The notes beneath the pieces were generated by a model. That model saw only the letters and a list, made by a program, of their open reading frames with translations, did not search any database and had not been told where the DNA came from. Made by a program: the position numbers and the translations under genes. DNA of 64,000 bases, from positions 1-64,000 of the forward strand of contig NZ_JAGGPJ010000011.1 of NCBI RefSeq assembly GCF_018613875.1. Reading direction: 5' to 3'. Source of the DNA: Arthrobacter sp. ISL-28 (lineage in GTDB: Bacteria > Actinomycetota > Actinomycetes > Actinomycetales > Micrococcaceae). This document shows, in pieces, positions 43,587 through 52,851 of this stretch. The first letter of the stretch is position 1; each line of letters opens with the position of its first letter.

Positions 43587-45107
43587 ATGACCTCTTCTCC
43601 CGTCATCTCCCCTGCCATCTCACCGGCTGCCGTCACCCCCGAGCGTGAAGCCGCCCTCCTCGCCTCCGTGCCCACCGGCCTGCTGATCGGCGGGCATTGG
43701 CGGGACGCGTCCGACGGCGGCACGTTCGATGTCCACGACCCCGCCACGGGGGAGATACTTGCCACACTGGCCTCGGCCACAAGCGAGGACGCCCTCGCCG
43801 CGCTCGACGCAGCCGATGCAGCCCAGGCCTCCTGGGCACGCACCGCCCCGCGCGAACGGGCAGAAATCCTGCGCCGCGCGTTCGATCTGGTGACGGAACG
43901 GGCCGAGGACTTCGCGCTCCTGATGACCCTGGAAATGGGCAAGCCCCTGGCCGAAGCCCGCGGCGAGGTCAGCTACGGCGCCGAGTTCCTGCGCTGGTTC
44001 TCCGAAGAGACGGTCCGCGATTACGGCCGCTACCTCACCACCCCCGAGGGCAAGAACAAGATCCTGGTCCAGCACAAGCCGGTGGGCCCCTGCCTGCTCA
44101 TCACGCCGTGGAACTTCCCGCTGGCCATGGCCACCCGCAAGGTCGCCCCCGCCGTCGCAGCCGGCTGCACCATGGTCCTGAAACCGGCGAAACTCACCCC
44201 GCTGACGGCCCAACTGTTCGCTCAGACCATGCTGGAGGCAGGGCTGCCCGCGGGCGTGCTGAACGTGGTGTCCTCCTCCAGCGCCTCAGGCATCTCCGGG
44301 CCGCTGCTGGCCGATCCGCGGCTGCGGAAGGTCTCTTTCACCGGCTCCACCCCTGTGGGCAAGCGGCTCATGGCCGACGCCGCGCAGAACGTACTGCGCA
44401 CGTCCATGGAACTCGGCGGCAACGCCCCGTTCATCGTGTTCGAGGACGCCGACCTGGACAAGGCAGTCGAGGGGGCCATGGCCGCCAAGATGCGGAACAT
44501 GGGCGAGGCCTGCACCGCCGCGAACCGCTTCCTCGTCCACGAATCCGTCGCCGCCGAGTTCACCGCCAAATTCGCCGCCGCCATGGGCGCCCTAACCACC
44601 GGCCGCGGCACCGAACCAGCCACCCATGTAGGTCCGCTCATCGACGACGGCGCGCGCGAGGACGTCCACGCCCTGGTGACCGCCGCCGTCGACGCCGGAG
44701 CCACCGCCGTCACCGGCGGCGCACCCGTTCCTGGCGCCGGCTACTTCTACCAGCCCACCGTCCTGAGCAACGTGCCCAACGGCGCCGAGATCCTGAGGCG
44801 TGAAATCTTCGGGCCCGTCGCTCCGGTCACCACCTTCGCCACGGAGGAGGACGCCATCCGCCTGGCCAATGCCAGCGAATACGGCCTCGCTTCCTACCTC
44901 TACAGCCGCGACTTCAACCGCCTCCTGCGCGTCGCGGAACAGATCGAATTCGGCATGGTGGGCTTCAACGCCGGGGTCATCTCCAATGCAGCCGCCCCCT
45001 TCGGCGGGGTCAAGCAGTCCGGACTCGGCCGCGAAGGCGGCTCCGAGGGCATCGCCGAATACACCACCACGCAGTACATCGGCATCGCGGACCCCTACAC
45101 CGCCTGA
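43587..45107 (+). CDS. gabD: succinate-semialdehyde dehydrogenase (NADP-type)
   Basis: A 506-residue aldehyde dehydrogenase that should oxidise the HpaI product to succinate. GabD-type features are LEMGKPLAEARGEVSYGAEF, LITPWNFPLAMATRK, the glutamate in MELGGNAPFIVFEDADLD and the nucleophile in GEACTAANRF. The ATG at 43587 has GAGGAG 7 bases upstream. It ends the homoprotocatechuate operon and is followed by a strong terminator. Confidence 0.9.
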   Translation: MTSSPVISPAISPAAVTPEREAALLASVPTGLLIGGHWRDASDGGTFDVHDPATGEILATLASATSEDALAALDAADAAQASWARTAPRERAEILRRAFDLVTERAEDFALLMTLEMGKPLAEARGEVSYGAEFLRWFSEETVRDYGRYLTTPEGKNKILVQHKPVGPCLLITPWNFPLAMATRKVAPAVAAGCTMVLKPAKLTPLTAQLFAQTMLEAGLPAGVLNVVSSSSASGISGPLLADPRLRKVSFTGSTPVGKRLMADAAQNVLRTSMELGGNAPFIVFEDADLDKAVEGAMAAKMRNMGEACTAANRFLVHESVAAEFTAKFAAAMGALTTGRGTEPATHVGPLIDDGAREDVHALVTAAVDAGATAVTGGAPVPGAGYFYQPTVLSNVPNGAEILRREIFGPVAPVTTFATEEDAIRLANASEYGLASYLYSRDFNRLLRVAEQIEFGMVGFNAGVISNAAAPFGGVKQSGLGREGGSEGIAEYTTTQYIGIADPYTA

Positions 45108-45140
45108 CGAAGCGCGGGTGCGGCAGCCGATTGAAAGCAC

Positions 45141-45198
45141 GGGCATAACCGGTTACCTCGGACCACCAATGGACGAGCCGAGGCAGCCGGTTATGCCC
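45141..45198. terminator. long hairpin ending the homoprotocatechuate operon
   Basis: GGGCATAACCGG pairs with CCGGTTATGCCC (45141-45152 and 45187-45198) and CCTCGG pairs with CCGAGG inside, around a 16-base loop. It lies between gabD and the convergent isochorismatase remnant, whose last codons overlap its right arm. Confidence 0.6.
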
Positions 45199-45725
45199 GG
45201 GTCAGATGCGCCATCCCGGCTATCGCGGAACTGCCAAGATCGCTCGTTTCCAGAGCCTGCTGAGTTTCAAGGGCATCGGTCCACGCATTGGTGGTGCTGA
45301 CGGCGGCCCAGTTTGAGTTCAACAGTGTGAGCAGGGTTGTGTGCACTGTCTTTGCGTCGGCGAAACCTGCGTCGTCGGCGAGGTTGATGGCCCCCGTGGC
45401 GTCTGAGAGAACTTCGGTCTTGAAGCCGAGGAATTCCGCTTCAACGGCAGAAGCGAGGACGCAGTTGTTGGTCATGTAGCCGACGAGGGTGACGGTGTCG
45501 ATGTCGTGCTGGCGCAGCCGTACTGCTTGACGACGCCCTTCCATGCATCGGTTCTGCGGCGTTCGATGTCGGGGTGAAGCTCGAATTCCGGTGTGCCGGT
45601 GCAAAGACCGGGGCGCCTTCACCTGCGCTGTGTTGTATGGCCACAATGGGGATTCCGGCGGCCCCCGCGGCGTCGACAGCTCGCGTGATCATCGGCAGGG
45701 ACTCCTGGTGCGGCGGGTACTTTGA
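45191..45725 (-). pseudogene. isochorismatase-family hydrolase remnant
   Basis: Three reading frames together spell a cysteine hydrolase of the isochorismatase family. The first (45725 down to about 45600) gives KYPPHQES and AAGAAGIPIVAIQHSAGEGAPVF; the second (about 45600-45520) gives TPEFELHPDIERRRTDAWKGV and VKQYG; the third (45515-45191) gives RQHDIDTVTLVGYMTNNC with the catalytic cysteine region and the remaining C-terminus. The shift near 45600 fits loss of one base in a G-run; the one near 45517 fits an internal deletion of roughly a dozen codons. The N-terminal beta strand with the catalytic Asp is missing and a stop stands at 45726-45728. The gene is broken. Confidence 0.75.
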
Positions 45726-46018
45726 TCAACTTGTCCATTGATCAGGTTGCAGCTGACTGCGGCTTCGGCAGCGCTGTGACGCTCCGGCAGAACTTCGCAA
45801 CAACCCTTTTCACCACCCCAACGGAATACAGACGCCACTTCGACGTCCGACTCCGGCGAACGCCCTCGGGCTGACTACTCCAGCTGTCCACTCTGTGCTC
45901 CCTGCGTCAAGGGTCCTGCGCGAAATGACAAGAGATTTCGGCAACAGTTATCCACACTTGAAAGCAACCCGCTATGCCATTCGGCTAGCGCCCTTGCCTA
46001 CTCGAAGTGGAGTGAATC
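45726..46018. other. intergenic stretch without a recognised gene
   Basis: Between the isochorismatase remnant and the aldehyde dehydrogenase I find no convincing frame. It includes an inverted TTGATCA/TGATCA pair (about 45722-45744) and the SD GGAG at 46009-46012 of the next gene. Confidence 0.4.
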
Positions 46019-47428
46019 TTGGAAACCTACGATGCGCTGCTCGCGTCCATTACCCCCACGTCCGGCCCTACGCGGACCGTCCTCGACCCGGCAACAGGCG
46101 ATCCGGTAGGCGAAGCCCCCGTTCACACCCTCGAAGACCTGGAACTGGCTGTCGGTGCCGCCCAGGCCGCCCAGCCGGCGTGGGCAGCCCTCGGCCACGA
46201 CGCCCGGTCCGCCGCGCTCCTCAAGGCAGCCGACGCCGTCGAACGCTCCGCCGAAGAACTCGCCCGCCTTCTCTCCCGGGAGCAGGGCAAACCGCTGAAC
46301 GGCCCCAATGCCCGGTTCGAAGTCGGCGCCTGCGCTGCATGGCTCCGCACCACCGCCACCACCGAGCTCAAGCCCGAGACCGTGGTGGACGACGGCGAGA
46401 CCTACGCCGAACTGCACTACAAGCCCATCGGCGTCGTCGGCGCCATCGGCCCTTGGAACTGGCCCATGATGATCACCATCTGGCAGATCGCCCCCGCCCT
46501 TCGGATGGGCAATACTGTGGTGGTCAAACCCTCCAAGATGACGCCGCTCTCCGTCCTCGCCTTGGTTAAAGTGCTCAATGAAGAACTGCCCGGAGGCGTC
46601 CTCAACATCATCTCCGGCGACCGGGAGGTGGGCGCCCGGCTGGCCGAACACCCCGCCGTCGGGAAAATCATGTTCACTGGCTCCACCGCCGCCGGGCGGG
46701 CAATCATCAAATCCTCCGCGGACACGGTCAAGCGCCTCACCCTGGAACTGGGCGGAAACGACGCCGGCATCGTGCTGCCCGACGCCGACCCCAAAGCCAT
46801 CGCCGAAGGCCTGTTCTGGGGCGCCTTCATCAACACCGGCCAGACCTGCGCCGCGCTGAAGCGCCTTTATGTCCACGACGACATCTACGACGCCGTCTGC
46901 GACGAACTCACCAACGTTGCCAAGACCATGCCGATGGGCAACGGACTCGACGAGAACAACGTCCTGGGCCCGCTGCAGAACAAGGCCCAGTACGACATCG
47001 TCGCCCAGCTGGTTGAAGCAGCCCGGGTCTCCGGCGCCCGGATCCTGCTCGGCGGGGACCCGGACCCGGACCAGCCCGGCTACTTCTACCCCACCACCCT
47101 CGTGGCCGACATCGACAACGACAACCCGCTGGTCGCCGAGGAACAGTTTGGCCCCGCATTGCCCATCATCCGCTACAGCACCGTGGACGAGGCAGTCGCC
47201 CATGCCAACGCCCTCGAAGTCGGGCTCGGCGCCTCAGTATGGTCCTCCGACCCTGCGGCAGCCCGCGAAGTCGCCGCCCGCATCCAAGCCGGCACAGTCT
47301 GGATCAACAAGCACGGCGCGGTGGACCCCCGCGTTCCGTTCGGCGGCGCGAAGCAGTCCGGCTACGGCCTGGAATTCGGCGTGGAAGGCCTCAAAGCCCT
47401 CGGCGTGCCTCAGGTGATCAACGGCTAA
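46019..47428 (+). CDS. aldehyde dehydrogenase, candidate arylacetaldehyde oxidising enzyme
   Basis: A 469-residue NAD(P)-dependent aldehyde dehydrogenase. Landmarks are GAIGPWNWPMMITIWQ (about 140), IMFTGSTAAGR, the glutamate in LELGGNDAGIVL and the catalytic cysteine in NTGQTCAALKR. It starts with TTG 6 bases after GGAG. It stands alone behind its own promoter at the edge of the aromatic island and ends in a classical terminator. Oxidation of the aldehyde made by the amine oxidases, for example phenylacetaldehyde, is a contextual inference; sequence alone does not fix the substrate. Confidence 0.85.
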   Translation: METYDALLASITPTSGPTRTVLDPATGDPVGEAPVHTLEDLELAVGAAQAAQPAWAALGHDARSAALLKAADAVERSAEELARLLSREQGKPLNGPNARFEVGACAAWLRTTATTELKPETVVDDGETYAELHYKPIGVVGAIGPWNWPMMITIWQIAPALRMGNTVVVKPSKMTPLSVLALVKVLNEELPGGVLNIISGDREVGARLAEHPAVGKIMFTGSTAAGRAIIKSSADTVKRLTLELGGNDAGIVLPDADPKAIAEGLFWGAFINTGQTCAALKRLYVHDDIYDAVCDELTNVAKTMPMGNGLDENNVLGPLQNKAQYDIVAQLVEAARVSGARILLGGDPDPDQPGYFYPTTLVADIDNDNPLVAEEQFGPALPIIRYSTVDEAVAHANALEVGLGASVWSSDPAAAREVAARIQAGTVWINKHGAVDPRVPFGGAKQSGYGLEFGVEGLKALGVPQVING

Positions 47429-47449
47429 GACGTCACATTACGTACGTGA

Positions 47450-47482
47450 AGAGCCGCCGTCGCTGTATGTGACGGCGGCTCT
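47450..47482 (+). terminator. rho-independent terminator of the aldehyde dehydrogenase
   Basis: AGAGCCGCCGTC pairs perfectly with GACGGCGGCTCT around a 9-base loop, followed by TTCTGT. It lies 21 bases past the stop codon. Confidence 0.85.
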
Positions 47483-47662
47483 TTCTGTACGAAAAAATGC
47501 GACCTTAATCACGGAAGATTCTGCGCGCATGGCGTGTCTCACCAGGCGTTTAAGCTGGTCACGCGGTATGCGGGCGGGGTGATTTGGCAGCGGAGGCACG
47601 GCTTTCTTCAGCTCTCCCCGGCTTGCGGCTGATATTACGAATCGGTAACGTTGGCGACTGAC

Positions 47663-47748
47663 CTGAGGATCCGGCCCGAAAAATGGGCCCTGGATGCCCG
47701 AACGCTGGGCTCAGATGCACCAAGCTGCTCGGGTCCCCCGCGAGGGGG
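47663..47748 (+). ncRNA. candidate structured leader of the GH16 gene
   Basis: A short closing helix (CTGA/TCAG, 47663-47666 with 47711-47714) encloses a hairpin GGCCC-GAAAAAT-GGGCC extended by ATCC/GGAT (47669-47695) and a second GCCC/GGGC hairpin (47696-47710). A third hairpin CCCCC-GCGA-GGGGG with a GNRA loop follows at 47735-47748. The GH16 start codon is 80 bases further on. It matches no riboswitch consensus I remember. Elsewhere in 47483-47828 nothing is recognised. Confidence 0.3.
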
Positions 47749-47828
47749 CTGAACGAAAACTTTCCGGCATGCGGCATCACTTTGAAGTGACTGTCGTGTG
47801 CGCCTGTCTACGCCCCGGAGGGGTTCTG

Positions 47829-48854
47829 TTGTTCAAGAAGAAACTAGCCACAGCGATTACCGTCGGCGCCCTGTCCCTAACAGGATGCGCTGCCGCAACC
47901 GAGGGGGCACCGGCCCCGGAGGCCGCAGGCCCGAAGACTTCCGCCAGCGCGACGCCGGCCACCACCGGCAAAGCCTCGGCGGCGGCCGCGGCTCCCAAGG
48001 CCGCAGCCCCTGCAGCCAAAGCCGCGGCGTCTAAAGCTGCGGCCCCGGCCTCCAAGATCGTCCCGGCCGCTGCAGTCCAGGCACCGGCTGCCACGCCGGC
48101 ACCGGCCCCGAAGCCGGTGCCGAGCAAGGCACCGGTTGTGGTCCAGCCCAAGGCGGCGCCCCTGGCAAACACTGCAGGAGCCACAGCCACCAGCGGCAAG
48201 CAGGCAGCGACCACGCTCGGCTGGGGACCCACGGTTGCCGGCGACGAATTCTCGAACGCGGGGGCGCCGGATCCCGCCAAGTGGAGCGTCTACAACGGCA
48301 AAGGCCATGCCGGCAAGGGCCTGCGTTCCCGCGATGCCGTCACGGTCGGCGGCGGGACGCTGACCATCAAGGGCGACGCGGCGGGTAAGACCGGCGGCAT
48401 GTCAGCCAAGTTCGCGCGGCAGAAGTACGGCAAGTGGGAGACCCGCATGAAGGTCGCCCACAACGACCCGCAGTACCACCCGGTGCTGATCCTCTGGCCG
48501 GACAACTCCGCTGACGCCTACAGCGGCAAATGCTGGGAAATTGACTACGCCGAGGGCAACAACGGCCCGGGACGGATGAGTTTCTTCAACCACATCGCCT
48601 GCCGCGGCAACGGCAAGGTCCACACGTACGCCAAGAACGTGATCGACACCCGGCAGTGGCACAACTACGCCGTGGAGTGGTCCCCGACGAAGATCACCGG
48701 CTACATCGACGGCGTGAAGTGGTACGAGGATACGACCCCTGCGAACATCTCCAACGTCTCCATGCACCAGACGATCCAGCTGGACTGGTTCCCCAGCGGC
48801 ACCGCCACAACACCCTCTCAGATGGACGTCGACTGGGTGCGCGTTTACAAGTAG
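47829..48854 (+). CDS. GH16-family glycosidase lipoprotein
   Basis: A 341-residue surface-anchored beta-glucanase-like enzyme. The signal peptide ends in lipobox LTGC (cysteine near residue 19). Residues 22-130 are an Ala/Pro/Lys-rich linker of the kind that spans the cell wall. The catalytic domain follows, with the GH16 motif ExDxxE as EIDYAE in CWEIDYAEGNN (about residue 236-241). The TTG at 47829 lies 5 bases after GGAGGGG and gives a clean lipoprotein start. Substrate may be laminarin or another beta-glucan or galactan. Confidence 0.87.
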   Translation: MFKKKLATAITVGALSLTGCAAATEGAPAPEAAGPKTSASATPATTGKASAAAAAPKAAAPAAKAAASKAAAPASKIVPAAAVQAPAATPAPAPKPVPSKAPVVVQPKAAPLANTAGATATSGKQAATTLGWGPTVAGDEFSNAGAPDPAKWSVYNGKGHAGKGLRSRDAVTVGGGTLTIKGDAAGKTGGMSAKFARQKYGKWETRMKVAHNDPQYHPVLILWPDNSADAYSGKCWEIDYAEGNNGPGRMSFFNHIACRGNGKVHTYAKNVIDTRQWHNYAVEWSPTKITGYIDGVKWYEDTTPANISNVSMHQTIQLDWFPSGTATTPSQMDVDWVRVYK

Positions 48855-48877
48855 GCCACCCCTCAACAGCGGTAACC

Positions 48878-48913
48878 AAGGGTGCCGGCTCCCGAAAGGG
48901 TGCCGGCACCCTT
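48878..48913 (+). terminator. terminator of the GH16 gene
   Basis: A perfect 12-base-pair stem (AAGGGTGCCGGC with its complement) around a 12-base loop, ending CCCTTTC, lies 24 bases past the stop. Confidence 0.8.
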
Positions 48914-48960
48914 TCGCGTCCGTGGAAAATGCGCGGCAGCTCCGGCAATAGACTGAAGCC

Positions 48961-50085
48961 ATGGCCCAGACAGGACTCTCCGCAAGCAGACGGTTCCTGC
49001 GCGGAAGGATCCGCACAGGCATGGTGCGGAGCCGAAATTCATTGATCCCTGCCATCCAGATGACGGTCTGCGCGGTGGGCGCCTACGCGTTCGCGGAGTA
49101 CGTCCTGGGGCACTCCGGTCCCTTGTTCGCCGCGACCTCATCCCTCATTGCGCTGGGGTTTTCGCGTGATCCGCGGCTGCGGCGGGTGATCGAAGTGGGG
49201 CTGGGCTGCACCATCGGCATTGCCGTGGGTGACCTGCTGCTCCACTGGCTGGGCGCCGGAATCTGGCAGGCCGCCGTCGTGCTTCTGTTTTCCATCCTGC
49301 TGGCCCGCTTCCTGGACAGCGGCACCATCTTCACCACACAGCTGGGGCTGCAGTCACTCCTCGTGGTGCTGCTGCCGGCACCGCCCGGCGGTCCGTTCAC
49401 CCGCAGCATCGATGCGGTGGTCGGGGGGATTTTCGCGCTGCTGGTCACCATCCTGATGCCCAAGGATCCGCGGCGTGAACCGCGGAAGGACGTCCGGAAG
49501 CTGCTGCACGAGCTGGCCGAAGTCCTCCGTGAATGTTCCTCGGCACTGATTGAAAGCGATTCCACCCAGGCATGGCATGCCCTGGTGCGCGGCCGGAACT
49601 GCCAGCCGCTCGTGGACGGCATGCGGCAGTCCCTCCGGGCATCGGGCGAGGTGGCCACCCTGGCGCCGGCCTACCGCAGACACCGGGACGAGCTGGACCG
49701 GCTCGAACAATCACTGGACTTCATCGACCTCGCCCTACGTAACAGCCGCGTCTTCGCACGCCGGCTGACCAGCGCCATCAACCATGCCGCCTTGTCCGAC
49801 GAAGCCATCGAAAACATCGCCGAGGTCCTGCAGGACACGGCGGCGGCCATCGATGAGCTCTCGCTGGGGCTGGCGGAAGTGCACGACGGCGTCCGCCGCA
49901 CCCACCTGCGGACGGCCCGGGCCGACCTGAGCGAGATCGCCGGCCGGCTGCACCCACGGATGCTGAAGGTGGAGCGGCTGGAGGGCGAGACCGTGGTCAT
50001 GCTCTTCCGGCCGCTGATGGTGGATTTGCTGGAAGCGACCGGCATCGATTCCCGCGAGGCCCGGGACATCCTGCCCCCGTTGTGA
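48961..50085 (+). CDS. FUSC-family (aromatic acid exporter-like) membrane protein
   Basis: A 374-residue protein with an N-terminal membrane domain of about six helices (residues 25-160) and a long C-terminal helical cytoplasmic domain rich in coiled-coil heptads (HRDELDRLEQSLDFIDLAL). The LFAATSSLIALGFSRDPRLRR segment is typical of the FUSC/ArAE group, some members of which export hydroxylated aromatic acids. No divergent regulator or membrane-fusion partner is next to it. Confidence 0.8.
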   Translation: MAQTGLSASRRFLRGRIRTGMVRSRNSLIPAIQMTVCAVGAYAFAEYVLGHSGPLFAATSSLIALGFSRDPRLRRVIEVGLGCTIGIAVGDLLLHWLGAGIWQAAVVLLFSILLARFLDSGTIFTTQLGLQSLLVVLLPAPPGGPFTRSIDAVVGGIFALLVTILMPKDPRREPRKDVRKLLHELAEVLRECSSALIESDSTQAWHALVRGRNCQPLVDGMRQSLRASGEVATLAPAYRRHRDELDRLEQSLDFIDLALRNSRVFARRLTSAINHAALSDEAIENIAEVLQDTAAAIDELSLGLAEVHDGVRRTHLRTARADLSEIAGRLHPRMLKVERLEGETVVMLFRPLMVDLLEATGIDSREARDILPPL

Positions 50086-50188
50086 CCCGTAATAACCGGG
50101 CCGCCGGCTGGGCTTGATGAAGTTAGGGGCGGGCTGGGAGCTAAACCGGGGGAACTGGAATGTCAGACCCGGCGGATAGTGTGGAGCA

Positions 50189-51562
50189 ATGGCTACAAAG
50201 ACTTCCCGGGCCGCCAAGGCTCCGGGCTATAAGTGCGCTGAATGCGGCTGGACTACGGTCAAGTGGGTGGGGCGCTGCGGTGAGTGCCAGGCATGGGGCA
50301 CCGTGGAGGAAACCGGCACCACGGTAGCGCGTACGACGGCGGCCACAACAGTTTTGGAGGCGGCGCGCCCCATCGCCGAGGTGGACGCCACCACGGCGGC
50401 TTTCCTGCCCACGGGCGTGGACGAGCTGGACCGCGTTCTTGGCGGCGGGGTGGTGCCCGGCGCCGTGATCCTGCTGGCAGGGGAACCCGGCGTGGGCAAG
50501 TCCACGCTGCTGCTGGACGTGGCGGCAAAGTTCGCCCGGACAGGCCAAAGCGTCCTGTACGTCACCGGTGAGGAATCGGCGGCCCAGGTGAAGCTGCGCG
50601 CGGAGCGCATCGACGCCATCGCGGACACTCTCTATCTGTCGGCGGAAACGGACCTTGGCCAGGCCCTGGGCCAGGTGGAAAAGGTGGAACCAAAGCTGCT
50701 CGTGGTGGACTCGGTCCAGACGCTGAGCAGCGCGGACGTTGAGGGCAGCTCGGGCGGCGTCTCCCAGGTGCGCGAAGTGGCTGCCTCGATCATTGCTGCC
50801 GCCAAGCGCCGCAACATGACCACCCTGCTGGTGGGACACGTGACCAAGGACGGCTCCATTGCCGGTCCGCGGCTGCTCGAGCATCTGGTGGATGTGGTGT
50901 GCCAGTTCGAGGGCGAGCGCCATTCACGGCTCCGGCTGCTCCGTGCGGTGAAGAACAGGTACGGGCCCACTGACGATGTGGGCTGCTTTGACCTCAACGA
51001 GGACGGCATCCTAGGCCTGGCTGATCCGAGCGGGCTGTTCGTCACACGCACCAAGGATCCTGTGTCTGGCACCTGCATCACCGTGACCATGGAGGGCCGG
51101 CGCCCGCTGCTGGCCGAAGTACAGTCGCTGCTCGCGGAAAGTCCGAACTCGCAGCCCCGGCGGGCGACGAGCGGTCTGGACAGCTCCCGCGTGGCCATGC
51201 TGCTGGCCGTGCTTCAGCAGCGCGCGGGCTGCCTGCTGCACAAGGACGATTCCTATGTGGCCACGGTGGGCGGCGTTAAGCTCAGCGAGCCTGCCACCGA
51301 CCTTGCCGTTGCCCTCGCCGTTGCGTCCGCCAAGGCCAAGAAGCCGCTGCCGCAGCGGCTGATCGCCTTTGGCGAGGTGGGGCTGGCCGGCGAGGTGCGG
51401 CCGGTTCCGGGCATCAACCAGCGCATCCAGGAGGCGCACCGGCTGGGCTTCACGCACGCCGTGGTTCCGTCCAGCCACAACGGCCCGGGCCCCATCCCGT
51501 CCGGCTTCTCGGTGCGGGAGGTCGGCCACCTTGCCGAGGCGCTGAGCCTGCTGATCAGCTAG
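50189..51562 (+). CDS. radA: DNA repair protein RadA
   Basis: A 457-residue DnaB-type helicase-like protein that drives branch migration in recombinational repair. The zinc finger is CAECGWTTVKWVGRCGEC (residues 13-30), Walker A is GEPGVGKST, the RadA-specific KNRYGPTDDVGCF replaces the usual KNRFG by a conservative change, and the C-terminal Lon-like domain has GEVGLAGEVRPV. Its 3' end overlaps the convergent ketoacyl synthase gene by 8 bases. Confidence 0.96.
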   Translation: MATKTSRAAKAPGYKCAECGWTTVKWVGRCGECQAWGTVEETGTTVARTTAATTVLEAARPIAEVDATTAAFLPTGVDELDRVLGGGVVPGAVILLAGEPGVGKSTLLLDVAAKFARTGQSVLYVTGEESAAQVKLRAERIDAIADTLYLSAETDLGQALGQVEKVEPKLLVVDSVQTLSSADVEGSSGGVSQVREVAASIIAAAKRRNMTTLLVGHVTKDGSIAGPRLLEHLVDVVCQFEGERHSRLRLLRAVKNRYGPTDDVGCFDLNEDGILGLADPSGLFVTRTKDPVSGTCITVTMEGRRPLLAEVQSLLAESPNSQPRRATSGLDSSRVAMLLAVLQQRAGCLLHKDDSYVATVGGVKLSEPATDLAVALAVASAKAKKPLPQRLIAFGEVGLAGEVRPVPGINQRIQEAHRLGFTHAVVPSSHNGPGPIPSGFSVREVGHLAEALSLLIS

Positions 51563-52772
51563 TAACCACCAGGGCCACGCTGTGACCGCCGAAGCCGAAC
51601 GCGTTGACGAGTCCCGCCGTCGCGGTGCTGCCGTGCACGGTTTCAGTCGGAATCTTGAGGTCCACGTCGGGGTCGAGGGTGCCGATGTTGTACGTCCCGG
51701 GGAGGTTTCCGGTGCGCAGGGCCTGGAGCGCGGCGATGGCGCCGAGAGCGCCGGCGCCGCCGAGCAGGTGACCGGTGAGGGACTTCGTGGAGGTCACGGG
51801 CACTCCCTCTCCGATCATGGCCTTGATGGCCTGCGCCTCGAGGCGGTCGCCCACCGGCGTGGAGGTCGCGTGGGCATGAACGAAGCCGATATCCGCGCCG
51901 CGGAGTCCGGCGGACGCGAGTGCCTTCTCCATGACGCGGCGCTGCATGTCCGGATCTGCGGCCACGATGTCGTTGGCGTCTGACGTCACCGCTCCTCCGG
52001 CAACCGCACCGAGGATCCCGGCACCCCGCGCCCGGGCGTAGTCTTCGCTCTCAAGCACCACGATTCCGGCGCCCTCGGCGAGAACGAAACCGTCACGGTC
52101 GCGGTCGAAGGGACGGGAGGCGCCCTGCGGATCGTCGTTGCGGGTGGAAAGGGCGCGGATCTGCGCGAAGCCGCTGATCATCAGGTCGTTGATGCAGGCG
52201 TCAACACCGCCGGCGATAACGACGTCGGCCGCTCCGGACCGGATCATCTCGACCCCCTGGGCAATCGCTTCTGCCCCGGACGCGCAGGCACTGACGGGGG
52301 TGCGGGCGCCGCCGCGGGCGCCCACGTCAATGGAGACCCAGGCGGACGGGCCGTTGACCATGATGCGCGTCAGAGTGTGCGGGGAGACCTTGCGCGGTCC
52401 GTGGGTGTCCAGCTCCCGGGTCTGGGCGAGCGTGGTGTCCAGTCCCCCGTAGCCCGAACCGATGACCACGGCTAGCCGTTCGGGGTCGACGTCGGGGGTT
52501 CCGGCCTGCGCCCAGGCTTCCCGGGCCGCAACCAGCGCAAGCTGTCCGCAGCGGTCCATCCTCTTGAACTCGCGGGTGGTCAGCAGTGACGCGAGGTCAG
52601 CCGTGACCCGTCCCGCGATGCGCACGGGAAGGGGCTGCGCCCACTCCTCGTCGAGCGCAGCGATGCCCGACCTCCCGGACAACATTGCCGTCCAGGTTTC
52701 GTCAACTGTGGACCCGAGCGGATTCAGCGTGCCCATGCCGGTCACCACGGTCCTGGGAAAAACTGCAGACAT
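51555..52772 (-). CDS. stand-alone beta-ketoacyl-ACP synthase, FabF-like
   Basis: A 405-residue thiolase-fold condensing enzyme. The Cys-His-His triad is present: C in VSACASGAEA (about residue 164), H in HAHATSTPVGD (about 304) and H in KSLTGHLLGGAGA (about 340). No other fatty acid or polyketide gene adjoins it, so it may be the cell's FabF or a specialised KAS. The ATG at 52772 has AAGG 7 bases upstream. It is co-directional with and 79 bases downstream of prfC. Confidence 0.9.
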   Translation of the reverse strand: MSAVFPRTVVTGMGTLNPLGSTVDETWTAMLSGRSGIAALDEEWAQPLPVRIAGRVTADLASLLTTREFKRMDRCGQLALVAAREAWAQAGTPDVDPERLAVVIGSGYGGLDTTLAQTRELDTHGPRKVSPHTLTRIMVNGPSAWVSIDVGARGGARTPVSACASGAEAIAQGVEMIRSGAADVVIAGGVDACINDLMISGFAQIRALSTRNDDPQGASRPFDRDRDGFVLAEGAGIVVLESEDYARARGAGILGAVAGGAVTSDANDIVAADPDMQRRVMEKALASAGLRGADIGFVHAHATSTPVGDRLEAQAIKAMIGEGVPVTSTKSLTGHLLGGAGALGAIAALQALRTGNLPGTYNIGTLDPDVDLKIPTETVHGSTATAGLVNAFGFGGHSVALVVTS

Positions 52773-52851
52773 GACACACCTTGCTTCCTGGAACCGGAGC
52801 GAAAGTTCCATTGAGTATTCGGATCAGAACGGCACCGGATTGCGGCCGTGG

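Noticed and set aside
47663..47748. c-di-AMP (ydaO) riboswitch
   Set aside because: The conserved GGGGACCC and GGGUGAAU type strings I remember for this class are not present.
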